This document shows, piece by piece, positions 24,339-35,049 of a stretch of DNA of 40,206 nt. Position 1 is the stretch's first letter, and each line of letters opens with the position of its first letter. This DNA comes from an uncultured Oscillospiraceae bacterium. GTDB taxonomy: Bacteria > Bacillota > Clostridia > Oscillospirales > Oscillospiraceae. Below the pieces are notes generated by a model. The model had not been told where the DNA came from. It worked only from the letters and a program-made list of their open reading frames with translations, and did not search any database. Position numbers and translations under genes: made by a program. The stretch spans positions 1 through 40,206 of the forward strand of contig CANQFV010000023.1 of the NCBI GenBank assembly GCA_947599875.1, given 5' to 3'.

Positions 24339-27035
24339 TCACCTGATGACGGCTCCCAGCTCCTCCGAGAGGGCCGCCAGGATCCTGGTCAGCGCCTCGT
24401 CGGCGTGGGCGTCGGTGAGCGTTCCGCCGTCGGAGCGCAGGGACAGGGAATAGGCGGTGGAGCGCTTGTTCTCCGGGATGCCGGGCCCCTCGTACACGTC
24501 GAACAGGGCCACGGACTCCAGGGTCTTGCCGCCGGCCCGGCGGATGCAGGACTCGATGCGGGCGACGGTGACAGAGCGGTCGGCGATCAGCGCCAGGTCC
24601 CGGGTGACTGAGGGGTACTTGGGCAGGGGCCGGTACTCCGGGTCGGGGCCTACGCTGGCCAGAAGGCCGTTAAAATCAAGCTCGGCGCAGTAAAGCTCCT
24701 GATCCACGCCGTAGTTCCTGGCCACACTGGGGTGGATCTGGCCCAGGACGCCGACGCAGCGGTCCCCGGCATACACCTGGGCGCAGCGGCCCGGGTGGTA
24801 GGAGGGATTTTCCTGGCAGGGCGGCTCAAAGGACACCCCCTCCGCCCGGATGCCCCGGAGGACGGCCTCCACGGCGCCCTTGAGGGCGAAGAAGTCCATG
24901 TTCTCCCCGTAGGCGCCCAGGGTCAGGACCCGGTTCTCCACGGCCAGGCCGTCCTCCCCGCCGGGGAGGTAGACGCGGCCAAGCTCGTAGAGCTTTACGT
25001 TCTTGTTCCGGTAATTGAAGTTGCGGGCCAGAATCTCCAGCATGGACGGCAGGGCCGTGGTGCGCATGATGGAGGTGTCCTCCCCCAGGGGGTTCAGGAT
25101 CTTGAAGGACTGGCGGCGGGGATCCTGGGCGTCCCAGCCGATCCGGTCATAGGCGGAGGGGGAGATAAAGGAGTAGGTGATGATCTCGTCATAGCCGCAG
25201 TTGCGGGCAATCTCGCCCAGGCGGTTCTCCAGCTTCTGCTCCCGGCTGAAGCCGCCCTGGGTGGTCTGGCCGGACATCAGCGTCACGGGGATGTTGTTGT
25301 ACCCGAAGAAACGGGCCACCTCCTCCGCCAGGTCGGCCATGCGCCGCACGTCGCCGCGCCAGGAGGGGACGGTGACGTCCCGGCCCTCCACGGTGAAGTC
25401 GAGCTTGCGCAGGATGCGAACCATGTCCTCCTCCGGGATGTCCGTTCCCAGCAGGGCGTTGATCTTATCCGGCTCCAGGCGCATGTGCCACGGCTCCGGC
25501 ATCCGGTTGCGGATGTCGATGACGCCGTCCAGCACCTCCCCGGCGCCCAGCAGCTCCACCAGCTCGCAGGCACGGTTCACGGCGGGGAGGGTGTTCATAA
25601 TGTCCAGGCCCTTTTCAAACTTGGCGCTGGCCTCGGTGCGCATCCCCAGGGCCAGGGCGCCCTTGCGGATGCAGGTGCCGTCAAAGTTGGCGGATTCAAA
25701 GACCACGTCGGCGGTATCGGAGACGATCTCGGAGTTCAGGCCGCCCATGATGCCGGCAAGGCCCACGGCGCGGGTGTCGTCCGCGATCACCAGGTGGTTG
25801 GCGTTGAGGCGGTGAACCTGGCCGTCCAGGGTGGTCAGCTCCTCCCCCTCCGCGGCCCGGCGAACCACGATCTTGCCGCCCTTGACGTAGCGGTAGTCAA
25901 AGGCGTGCATGGGCTGGCCGTACTCCAGCATCACATAGTTTGTGATGTCCACGATGTTGTTGATGGGGCGCACGCCCATCGAGCGAAGGCGCTCCCGCAT
26001 CCACTTGGGGGAGGGGCCGATCTTCACGTTCCGCACCATCCGGGCGGTGTAGCGCGGGCACAGGTCGGGGTCGCGGGTCTCCACCGTCAGAAGGTCGGTG
26101 AGGATGCCGGGGCCGCCGCCCTTTACGACGGGGGTGTGGAGCGTCAAGGGTCTGTCAAATGTGGCCGCCGCCTCCCGGGCAAGGCCGATGACGGACAGGC
26201 AGTCCGGGCGGTTGGGGGTGATCTCAAACTCCACAACGCTGTCGTCGGCGTTGATGATGGGTTTTATATCGTCGCCGGGAGCGCAGTCCTCCCAGAGGAC
26301 GAAGATGCCGTCGGGGATGCAGTGGGGGAACTCCTGCTGCTGGGCGTGGAGGTCTGAAAGGGTGCAGACGGTATCTGTTTTGGTGTTGTAGGCCACCATG
26401 TCCCCCTCGTGGATGTTCTGGCACGGGGTATGCGTGGATCGCGTTCCGCTGCCGGTATCCAATTCACACGGATACAGGTCATACGGGCCTGCCTTGCCGG
26501 CGATCCCAACGACTTTCGCCGCGACAACGGGGCCGTAAATCTTGTCCCCGGGCCTTATGTCCGCGGGGATGCTGGGCTTCTCGGGGTCCGTGGGGTGGTA
26601 GTCATTTAAAAGGGCGGCGGCGGTGATGCCGGCGTAAGGGAAGTCCCGCTCGTCCAGGCCCAATTCCTTCAGGGAGCAGAGCATCCCGTCGGACAGCACG
26701 CCCCGGAGCTTGCCCCGCTCGATCTTCTTCCCGCCGGGGAGGGTGGATTTGTGGAGCGCCACGGGCACCATATCCCCCGCGTGGATGTTCCAGGCGCCGG
26801 TGACGATCTGGACAGGCTCCTCCCGGCCCACATCCACCTGGCACACCCACATGTGGTCGGAGTCCGGGTGGCGCTCCATCGTCACGATGCGGCCCGCCAC
26901 CACGCCGGAGATCTCCGCCCCCAGGTCACGGGTGCCCTCCACCTTGGAGCCGGAGAGAGTCATGGCCTCGGCAAAATCCCTGTCGGAGGCGTCCACGTTC
27001 ACAAATTCATTCAGCCATTTTCTTGATAAGTTCAT
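24339..27035 (-). CDS. pheT: Phenylalanine-tRNA ligase beta subunit, with duplicated OB-fold
   Basis: An 898-residue subunit of the tetrameric enzyme that charges tRNA-Phe. The order is standard: N-terminal B1 segment, OB-fold tRNA-binding domain (about 44-125), B3/B4 editing domain, B5, the core, and the C-terminal ferredoxin-fold anticodon-binding domain (from about 810, PKYPSVTRDLALI). Length exceeds the usual ~800 because about 105 residues (135-240) are inserted after GMLCSLKELGL. This insert looks like a second OB-fold: VVAAKVV, YPCELDTG and NIHEGDMV align with VVAGRIV, WVCQVDVG and NIHAGDMV of the first. GGAGG lies 7 nt before the ATG. It follows pheS by 12 nt. Confidence 0.96.
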   Translation of the reverse strand: MNLSRKWLNEFVNVDASDRDFAEAMTLSGSKVEGTRDLGAEISGVVAGRIVTMERHPDSDHMWVCQVDVGREEPVQIVTGAWNIHAGDMVPVALHKSTLPGGKKIERGKLRGVLSDGMLCSLKELGLDERDFPYAGITAAALLNDYHPTDPEKPSIPADIRPGDKIYGPVVAAKVVGIAGKAGPYDLYPCELDTGSGTRSTHTPCQNIHEGDMVAYNTKTDTVCTLSDLHAQQQEFPHCIPDGIFVLWEDCAPGDDIKPIINADDSVVEFEITPNRPDCLSVIGLAREAAATFDRPLTLHTPVVKGGGPGILTDLLTVETRDPDLCPRYTARMVRNVKIGPSPKWMRERLRSMGVRPINNIVDITNYVMLEYGQPMHAFDYRYVKGGKIVVRRAAEGEELTTLDGQVHRLNANHLVIADDTRAVGLAGIMGGLNSEIVSDTADVVFESANFDGTCIRKGALALGMRTEASAKFEKGLDIMNTLPAVNRACELVELLGAGEVLDGVIDIRNRMPEPWHMRLEPDKINALLGTDIPEEDMVRILRKLDFTVEGRDVTVPSWRGDVRRMADLAEEVARFFGYNNIPVTLMSGQTTQGGFSREQKLENRLGEIARNCGYDEIITYSFISPSAYDRIGWDAQDPRRQSFKILNPLGEDTSIMRTTALPSMLEILARNFNYRNKNVKLYELGRVYLPGGEDGLAVENRVLTLGAYGENMDFFALKGAVEAVLRGIRAEGVSFEPPCQENPSYHPGRCAQVYAGDRCVGVLGQIHPSVARNYGVDQELYCAELDFNGLLASVGPDPEYRPLPKYPSVTRDLALIADRSVTVARIESCIRRAGGKTLESVALFDVYEGPGIPENKRSTAYSLSLRSDGGTLTDAHADEALTRILAALSEELGAVIR

Positions 27036-27047
27036 CTCAGCGCCTCC

Positions 27048-28073
27048 TTAAAACTGTTCCAGGAACCGCACGTCATTTTCAAAGATGAGGCGCAGGTCGT
27101 CAATCTTAAATCTCCGCATGGCAGTGCGCTCCAGACCGAAGCCGAAGGCCCAGCCGGACCACACGTCCGGGTCGATCCCGGCCATCTCCAGGACGTGGGG
27201 GTGGATCATCCCCGCGCCCAAAAGCTCGATCCAGCCCTCGCCCTTGCAGGTGGGGCAGCCGGCGCCGCCGCACTTGTGGCACTGGACGTCCACCTCGCAG
27301 CTCGGCTCGGTGAAGGGGAAGTGGTGGGGGCGGAAGCGGGTCTGGGTGTTCTCGCCGTACATCTTGCGGATCACGGTGTTCAGGGTGCCCTTCAGGTCGG
27401 CCATCGTGACGCCCCGGTCGATGACCATGCCCTCCACCTGGTGGAACATGGGGGAGTGGGTGGCGTCCACCTCGTCCTTGCGGTAGACCCGCCCCGGGGC
27501 CACCATGCGGATGGGTAGGGGCAGGGTGTCCATAGCCCGAACCTGCATGGGGGAGGTCTGGCTGCGCAGCATCACCCGGCTGTCCCTGTCAAAATAGAAG
27601 GTGTCCGACCAGTCCCGGCTGGGGTGGCCCTCCTCCGCGTTGAGGCGGTCAAAGTTCAGCTCGGCCAGCTCGATCTCCGGGCCGTCCACGACGGTGAAGC
27701 CCATGCCGATGAAGATCTCCTTCATCTCGTCCAGGGCGATATACATGGGGTGGCGGTGGCCAATGTCCGGGACCCTGCCGGGGATGGTGACATCCACCGT
27801 CTCGGCCCGGAGCTTCAGCTCCAGCGCCTGGGCGTCCACGCGTTTTTTGGCCTCCGCCAGCTTCTCCTCGATGGCGGCGCGCACCTCGTTGGCCAGCTTG
27901 CCCATGTCCGGCCGCTCCTCGGCGGGGAGGCGGCCCATCTGCTTCAGAACGGCGGTCATCTCGCCCTTCTTCCCCAGATAGCGCACCCGCAGCTCCTCCA
28001 GCTCGCCGCTGTCCCGGACGGCGGCGAGCCTCGATAAGGCGTCCTCGCGGATCTTTGCTAACTGTTCTCTCAT
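27048..28073 (-). CDS. pheS: Phenylalanine-tRNA ligase alpha subunit
   Basis: A 341-residue class II catalytic subunit with an N-terminal coiled coil (about 1-85) that grips tRNA and a catalytic domain carrying motif 2 around RVYRKDEVDATHSPMFHQVE and motif 3 GFGLERTAMRRF. The phenylalanine pocket segment ELLGAGMIHPHVL is intact. Length is normal. It is first of the tight pheST pair and lies downstream of a T-box leader. Confidence 0.97.
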   Translation of the reverse strand: MREQLAKIREDALSRLAAVRDSGELEELRVRYLGKKGEMTAVLKQMGRLPAEERPDMGKLANEVRAAIEEKLAEAKKRVDAQALELKLRAETVDVTIPGRVPDIGHRHPMYIALDEMKEIFIGMGFTVVDGPEIELAELNFDRLNAEEGHPSRDWSDTFYFDRDSRVMLRSQTSPMQVRAMDTLPLPIRMVAPGRVYRKDEVDATHSPMFHQVEGMVIDRGVTMADLKGTLNTVIRKMYGENTQTRFRPHHFPFTEPSCEVDVQCHKCGGAGCPTCKGEGWIELLGAGMIHPHVLEMAGIDPDVWSGWAFGFGLERTAMRRFKIDDLRLIFENDVRFLEQF

Positions 28074-28088
28074 GGTATCACTCCGTAT

Positions 28089-28118
28089 ATTATATTATAA
28101 ATGTATAAGATTGGACAA
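28089..28118 (-). promoter_or_regulatory. Possible internal promoter before pheS
   Basis: Minus-strand TTGTCC (28113-28118) and TATAAT (28089-28094), 18-bp spacing, in an AT-rich patch. The predicted start lies almost on the RBS, giving a very short leader, so this may be only an AT-rich spacer. Confidence 0.35.
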
Positions 28119-28123
28119 ACCTG

Positions 28124-28243
28124 TTATTTGAGGGGCGGCGCGAACCACTCGCACTTCGCGCCGTCCTCGCCCCGGTAAAGGGCGATGGCCCACTTGGCGG
28201 ATTCCGCGATCTCAAGGCTTTGGGATGTGTAAACGCCGGTCAT
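28124..28243 (-). CDS. Small 39-residue ORF between the T-box leader and pheS
   Basis: A complete ATG-to-TAA reading frame of 39 codons with a very good RBS (GGAGGAAAAA directly before the ATG). The product begins MTGVYTSQSLEIAESAKW and ends WFAPPLK. It has no signal peptide or membrane segment and I do not recognise a family. It lies 26 nt after the P-loop remnant and 50 nt before pheS, on the same strand and under the same T-box. It could be a real small protein, or a leader ORF affecting pheS translation. Confidence 0.55.
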   Translation of the reverse strand: MTGVYTSQSLEIAESAKWAIALYRGEDGAKCEWFAPPLK

Positions 28244-28269
28244 TTTTTCCTCCTCAGGCATTCGGCCTA

Positions 28270-28503
28270 TCATAAAAAGGATGTAATAAGGTTCACGTTT
28301 TCCTCAACGGGCCGCGTCCCGTCCACACGCCTCACGGGGCAGCTTAAATGGCGCAGCCACTTTTTGACTGTATCCTCTTCCCTGGAGCGGACGAGGGCAA
28401 AGAAGCGCTCCTCCCGCTCATAATGATAGTGAAGTCTCCCCGCCAAGGCCCTTCCCAGCGTACTTTTTCCAGCGCCGTTCAGGCCGCATACGATAAGTCC
28501 CAT
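28270..28503 (-). pseudogene. Internally deleted P-loop kinase-like gene
   Basis: A 77-residue frame. Residues 1-28 carry an intact Walker A (GLNGAGKST) of an AAA/shikimate-kinase-like nucleotide kinase. It then jumps directly to a C-terminal segment (EERFFALVRSREEDTVKKW, then RVDGTRPVEENV), which in full-length relatives I recall lies about 100 residues further on. The middle, with the substrate and Walker B regions, is missing while the frame stays open, so it looks like an in-frame deletion remnant. ATG 28503 is preferred over 28509 because AGGA is 6 nt upstream. It lies directly after the T-box terminator. Confidence 0.6.
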
Positions 28504-28540
28504 TCCCATTCCTATTCCCCGCTCAACAAGAAAACGTCAG

Positions 28541-28580
28541 AAAAACAGCTCCCCCATCCCAGCATGGGACGGAAGGAGCT
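28541..28580 (-). terminator. T-box regulatory terminator
   Basis: On the minus strand AGCTCCTTCCGTCCCA pairs with GGGATGGGGGAGCT across a 4-base loop, followed by GTTTTT. Its 5' arm overlaps the 3' side of the antiterminator region, as expected of the T-box switch. Confidence 0.8.
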
Positions 28581-28761
28581 TCTCCGCGGTACCACCCAAA
28601 TTCGCGCAAAGCGCGCACTCGACGCCCTTAACGCGGGCCGACGCCGGGGATTGGCCGGGACTCCAAGGCGAACCAAGCGGGCAACACCCGGGGGCTTTCA
28701 GCCAAGGCCCCCTCTCTGTCAGGGATCACGCGCCGCTATTTTCCTCTTCAACGCCTGTATC
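28541..28761 (-). promoter_or_regulatory. T-box riboswitch leader, probable tRNA-Phe (UUC specifier)
   Basis: The minus strand carries the conserved T-box sequence TGGGTGGTACCGCGG (28584-28598). Upstream, a Stem I-like region has AGAGAGGGGGCC...GGCCCCC-type pairing (about 28690-28715), a GAAGAGGAAAATAG stretch near its start, and TTC at 28670-28672 followed by GCCTTGGAGT, where the specifier codon is expected. UUC is a Phe codon, matching the downstream pheST genes. Uncharged tRNA-Phe would pair and prevent the terminator. The specifier position is judged by eye. Confidence 0.88.
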
Positions 28762-28767
28762 GTGCCT

Positions 28768-28796
28768 ATTTTAGCACAGGATGTCCGGGTTTTCAA
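28768..28796 (-). promoter_or_regulatory. Sigma-A promoter of the T-box transcript
   Basis: Minus-strand -35 TTGAAA (28791-28796) and -10 TAAAAT (28768-28773), 17-bp spacing. The start falls at the 5' edge of the T-box leader. Confidence 0.82.
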
Positions 28797-28823
28797 GGAT
28801 AATTTGCGCTTTTTGCGGCGCGT

Positions 28824-28860
28824 AGCCTGTCGAAAAAGCCCTGGGGGTTTCCGACAGGCT
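28824..28860 (-). terminator. Hairpin after the DUF2974 gene
   Basis: AGCCTGTCG and CGACAGGCT arms directly follow the stop at 28862. The loop is long and no T tract follows, so termination strength is uncertain. Confidence 0.45.
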
Positions 28861-28861
28861 C

Positions 28862-29968
28862 TCACACGGTCTGTCTGTGCCCCGGCATGTTTTCCCGGGC
28901 GCCGCGCCCGGCGTTGATGAGCAGGAGCTTGACGCACTCCATCACGGCCCTGCGGGTATCCTCGTCCATGTCCCCCACCGAGCGGGCGATGCTCACCACG
29001 GTGGAGGGCAGGTTCTCCCGCATCTGGTGGAGGGTGCGGGCGTTGGTGTCGGCCATCACCTTGTAGATGGCGTCCGCGAACAGCTCAAACTGCTCCGGCG
29101 TCATCTGAGCGATCCAGCCCTTCAGAGCGGAATCCACGAATTTGCTGCCCCCCGTGACGGTACCCATCTGGATGAAGCGGTTCCCCAGCATCTCCCAGGA
29201 GTAGATGTCGTGCTGGTGAAGCCCGCTCTCGGTGCTGTGGACCACCAGGGATTCCTCGTCCCGGCCCAGGAGCATCCCCACCACGGAAAACTGGGGCACA
29301 AAGGTGTGAATCCTGGGGTAGATCCGCTTGTAGGCGGGGGTCTCCAGGATGTTGTCGAAGAAGCCCGGCCCGTCAAAGTTGTAGACGGCCTGGATCCGGT
29401 CCTGAACCGGTTCCTCGCAGAAGGCCCCGGCGTAGCAGGCCAGGTTTCCGCCCTTGGAGTGACCGCCCAGGATGAGCCGTCCCTTCACCAGCCCGGCCAC
29501 GGAATTGACGGTCTCCGCCGCCAGTCTCTGGCCAGGTATGGGGCACAGGTAGGACATATTCAGATCCTCCTTCCACCCCACGATGGTGTTGTCCGTGCCG
29601 CGAAAGGCGATGTAGCTCATCTCCGGGGAGAGCTTCACGGTGATGGCGGAGAACTGGGTCTGCACCTGCTCGTCAAACCGCTCCGTGAAGAGGCCCGCCT
29701 CCAGCGTGCCGAAGCGGCGGCTGGCCCCCATCGCCTCCATCAGCTCCCGGTCCCGGAGCTTCCAGCGCCCCTCCAGATCCAGGCGTCCGTCGGAGAGGGC
29801 GCGGGCCGCCAGCTCCGCCACGGGGAGGAAGCCCTGGGGCGCGGCGGCGAAATATTCAAAGGGCATGTAGGAAAACCGCGCCAAAATCGCCGCGTCCACC
29901 GGGTTGAACCCGTCCGCCTCCAGCGGCAGGTCCCCCCGCCAGGCGATGTAATCCAGCATACAGGACAT
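28862..29968 (-). CDS. DUF2974 (Mbeg1-like) alpha/beta hydrolase
   Basis: A 368-residue lipase-like protein. The nucleophile elbow GGHSKGGN is at residues 168-175 with Ser171, and the oxyanion segment IAFRGTD at 120-126; both are standard for DUF2974, whose members resemble class 3 lipases. There is no signal peptide, so it is probably cytoplasmic. The substrate is unknown. GTGGGGG lies just before the ATG. It is single, between ppdK and the T-box promoter, and might be read through from ppdK. Confidence 0.87.
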   Translation of the reverse strand: MSCMLDYIAWRGDLPLEADGFNPVDAAILARFSYMPFEYFAAAPQGFLPVAELAARALSDGRLDLEGRWKLRDRELMEAMGASRRFGTLEAGLFTERFDEQVQTQFSAITVKLSPEMSYIAFRGTDNTIVGWKEDLNMSYLCPIPGQRLAAETVNSVAGLVKGRLILGGHSKGGNLACYAGAFCEEPVQDRIQAVYNFDGPGFFDNILETPAYKRIYPRIHTFVPQFSVVGMLLGRDEESLVVHSTESGLHQHDIYSWEMLGNRFIQMGTVTGGSKFVDSALKGWIAQMTPEQFELFADAIYKVMADTNARTLHQMRENLPSTVVSIARSVGDMDEDTRRAVMECVKLLLINAGRGARENMPGHRQTV

Positions 29969-30065
29969 TATAAAACCCCCACATGTTATTTTGCCCCCCG
30001 CTCAGGCCGGGCGGCCTGTCAAATCGGTTTGACCCTTTTCCGGCAGCCTGAGACCGGGGAGAAAT

Positions 30066-30092
30066 CCCCCCTGGCCGTCAGGGCCAGGGGGG
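30066..30092 (-). terminator. Hairpin downstream of ppdK
   Basis: CCCCCCTGGCC and GGCCAGGGGGG around a 5-base loop, 25 nt after the ppdK stop. Only a weak T-rich stretch follows on the minus strand. Confidence 0.6.
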
Positions 30093-30116
30093 AGGTGAGA
30101 TTTATCCGGGTGTGTC

Positions 30117-32750
<2,634 letters not shown>

Positions 32751-32814
32751 TTTGTTTTATCCTTCCTCGTATAAAATTTTGTAATTTTAACGTGTCTCAA
32801 AAAAACCGTTCATT

Positions 32815-32843
32815 ATTATACCAACGCGGATCGGATTTTTCAA
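32815..32843 (-). promoter_or_regulatory. Sigma-A promoter of ppdK
   Basis: Minus-strand -35 TTGAAA (32838-32843) and consensus -10 TATAAT (32815-32820), 17-bp spacing. Confidence 0.85.
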
Positions 32844-32976
32844 GCGGTTGCAGGAAAAATTTCATGAAAATCTCCAAGTTTTCCGTTCCCGCCGCGGGGC
32901 CGTCCACCGTTTTCCCGCGTGGAGGCGGAAGGATTCGGGATTCCTTCTATTTCAGTAAAAAAGATTGAATAAAAGG

Positions 32977-33005
32977 TTGACTTTACTATCAGCGTCTGAT
33001 AAACT
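32977..33005 (+). promoter_or_regulatory. Sigma-A promoter of the small membrane protein gene
   Basis: -35 TTGACT (32977-32982) and -10 TAAACT (33000-33005), 17-bp spacing. It gives a leader of about 135 nt containing a tiny GGAGGTG-preceded frame (three codons and stop, near 33081). Confidence 0.7.
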
Positions 33006-33147
33006 ATGTTTATAGACGTCTGTGTGAAATAGTGTTCGTGTTCGGTGTCCGGTGTATGCGACCGGGAGGTGGTGACGCAGGATGATCAAGTAGGAAAACC
33101 AAGTAGTCGGAAGTAGTTTTTTGTGTCTGTACGAATAGGAGGTTAAA

Positions 33148-33609
33148 GTGAAAAAGTTCTTCAAAAGCAGCTCTGTCCGGTTAGTTCTCTCAGGGCTTCT
33201 TGTCCCGCTGGTTTTCGGGTATATTCTGGAACTGCTTGTTCTCCATTTTTCGTGGGCAGTCGCCCAAATTTTCCTCCTCCTCTATACGATGGCGTTCCTG
33301 CTGATCTGGTCTATCTGCGCGACCTTGGCGGCCGATCCCGGCAGGGACGACCTGCTCCAGTCGTTTCTGATGTGTGCCCCGGGTCTGGTGCTGCTGATCC
33401 CGGCCCTTCTCCCGTCGTCGGTGGCGCTGTCTAATAATATCTGGCTCACCCTTCCTCTCGCACTGTCCAGAACTTATTATGAACCGGCCGTTTTTCTTAA
33501 CATTATTCTTTCACCTTTTTACGAACGTGCGTTGGGCTTCATAGCGTGTGCGATTATCCTTCTCGTTATGTTCAGTCTGAGCCGTGTCTGCATTCGCGTG
33601 AAAAGGTAA
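33148..33609 (+). CDS. Small integral membrane protein of unknown function
   Basis: A 153-residue protein with four hydrophobic segments (about 10-30, 35-60, 70-95 and 115-148) and basic ends, so a four-helix membrane protein. I do not recognise a family. The start is GTG at 33148, with a perfect AGGAGG 5 nt upstream. Base composition of the gene and leader is lower in GC than both neighbours and codon use is less biased, hinting at recent acquisition. It is the only plus-strand gene between slp1 and ldhA and has its own promoter and terminator, so it is an independent unit. Confidence 0.75.
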   Translation: MKKFFKSSSVRLVLSGLLVPLVFGYILELLVLHFSWAVAQIFLLLYTMAFLLIWSICATLAADPGRDDLLQSFLMCAPGLVLLIPALLPSSVALSNNIWLTLPLALSRTYYEPAVFLNIILSPFYERALGFIACAIILLVMFSLSRVCIRVKR

Positions 33610-33649
33610 AAACGCCGGCGCCCGGATCTCCGGCTCCGGCTCATAAAAA

Positions 33650-33683
33650 ACAAGCGGTCAGGTCCCCACGCCTGGCCGCTTGT
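33650..33683. terminator. Bidirectional terminator between the membrane protein gene and mnmE
   Basis: ACAAGCGGTCAGG and CCTGGCCGCTTGT arms (one wobble pair) with an A run before and a T run after, serving both convergent genes. Confidence 0.9.
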
Positions 33684-33696
33684 TTTTGTCCCCTAT

Positions 33697-35049
33697 TCAT
33701 TTCCCCACGCAGAACCGCTGAAAGATCCTCTCCGTCACGTCGCCGGCCAGCGTCCTCCCGGAGAGTCTGCCCAGGGCCGCCAGGGCCGCCTCGATCTCCG
33801 TCAGCACGGCGTCGGGGGTGACCCCGGCCAGAAGCGCCTCCCGGGCCGCCTCCACGCTGTCCAGGGCGGCGGCGACCTCGCCGGCCTGGCGGGCGTTTGT
33901 CAAAATCTCCCCCGCCGGCACGTCCGAACGCCCCGGCAGAAGCGCCGCCACGGTCTGGGTCAGGCGGTCTATCCCCTCCCCCGTCCTGGCGCTCACCGCC
34001 ACGGCGGGGATCCGGGTAAGCTCCTCCGGAAGCTCCAGCCTCCGGGGCAGGTCTGACTTGTTCAGGGCCAGGACGCCGGCCCTCCGGGCCGGGGTCAGAT
34101 CCTCCGGCGTCAGGGGCTGGGAGGCGTCCAGCACGGCGATGACCACATCCGCCGCGTCCATCGCCGCAAGGCTCCGCTCCACGCCCATGCGCTCCACGGC
34201 GTCGCAGGTGTCCCGCAGGCCCGCCGTGTCCACCAGCCGGAGCTTGACGCCCCCGGCCACGCAGGTGTCCTCCACCGTGTCCCGGGTGGTGCCCGGAACG
34301 TCGGTGACGATGGCCCGGTCAAAGCCCAAAAGGGCGTTGAGCAGGGAGGATTTCCCCACGTTGGGCCGCCCCACAAGGGCGCATCTGACGCCGTCGCGCA
34401 AGACCCGGCCCCGGTCAAACGTGTCAAGGAGGCCCCGGAGGGCGCCCCCGGCGGCGTTGAGGGTGTCCAGATAGGACAGCGCCTGAAAATCCTCAATATC
34501 CTCGTCGGGCCAGTCCACAACGGCGTGGAAATGGGCCGTCATGTCCAAAAGCCGGTCATACACCGCGTCGGTCTTCTTCCTCACGGCCCCGGCCAGCTGG
34601 GCCGAGGCGTTCAGGGCGGCCCCCCCGGTCTGGGCGTCGATCAGGTCGATGACGGCCTCCGCCTGGGTGAGGTCCAGCTTCCCGTTTAAAAAGGCCCGCT
34701 TGGTAAACTCCCCCGGCAGGGCCTGGCGCGCCCCGGCCCGGAAAAGCTCCCCCAGAATGGCGGCCAGCGCCACAGGCGAGCCGTGGCACTGAAGCTCCGC
34801 CGTGTCCTCCCCGGTGTAGCTGTGGGGGGCGCGGGATACGGTGCAAAGGCCGGTGTCCAGGAGTGCCCCGTCCAGGCCCTGGACTTCCCCGAAAATCAGC
34901 CGGTTTGCCGGGGCGTCCCCCATCCTACCCCCATTTTTGGGGTGAAAAAGCCTGTCCACGCAGGCGACGGCCCCGTCGCCGGAGAGGCGGATGATCCCAA
35001 TGGCCGACCGGACGTTCCCCGTGGCCAGGGCGGCGATAAGCTCAGACAT
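33697..35049 (-). CDS. mnmE: tRNA modification GTPase MnmE
   Basis: A 450-residue GTPase which, with MnmG, adds the carboxymethylaminomethyl-type group to U34 of certain tRNAs. The N-terminal formyl-THF-binding domain (about 1-118) contains LPGEFTKRAFLNGKLDLTQA, followed by a helical domain with an inserted G domain: GRPNVGKSS (G1), DVPGTTRD, DTAGLRD (G3), NKSD (G4). The C-terminal RFCVGK keeps the catalytic cysteine motif. ATG 35049 has GGAGGAG at 4 nt; the longer upstream frame runs inside nadE and is rejected. It overlaps the nadE stop by 8 nt, so the two are translationally coupled. Confidence 0.96.
   Translation of the reverse strand: MSELIAALATGNVRSAIGIIRLSGDGAVACVDRLFHPKNGGRMGDAPANRLIFGEVQGLDGALLDTGLCTVSRAPHSYTGEDTAELQCHGSPVALAAILGELFRAGARQALPGEFTKRAFLNGKLDLTQAEAVIDLIDAQTGGAALNASAQLAGAVRKKTDAVYDRLLDMTAHFHAVVDWPDEDIEDFQALSYLDTLNAAGGALRGLLDTFDRGRVLRDGVRCALVGRPNVGKSSLLNALLGFDRAIVTDVPGTTRDTVEDTCVAGGVKLRLVDTAGLRDTCDAVERMGVERSLAAMDAADVVIAVLDASQPLTPEDLTPARRAGVLALNKSDLPRRLELPEELTRIPAVAVSARTGEGIDRLTQTVAALLPGRSDVPAGEILTNARQAGEVAAALDSVEAAREALLAGVTPDAVLTEIEAALAALGRLSGRTLAGDVTERIFQRFCVGK

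Noticed and set aside
28270-28503. A functional small ATPase
   Set aside because: Only Walker A and the C-terminal tail remain; the segment that would hold Walker B and the substrate site is missing, so a remnant is more likely.
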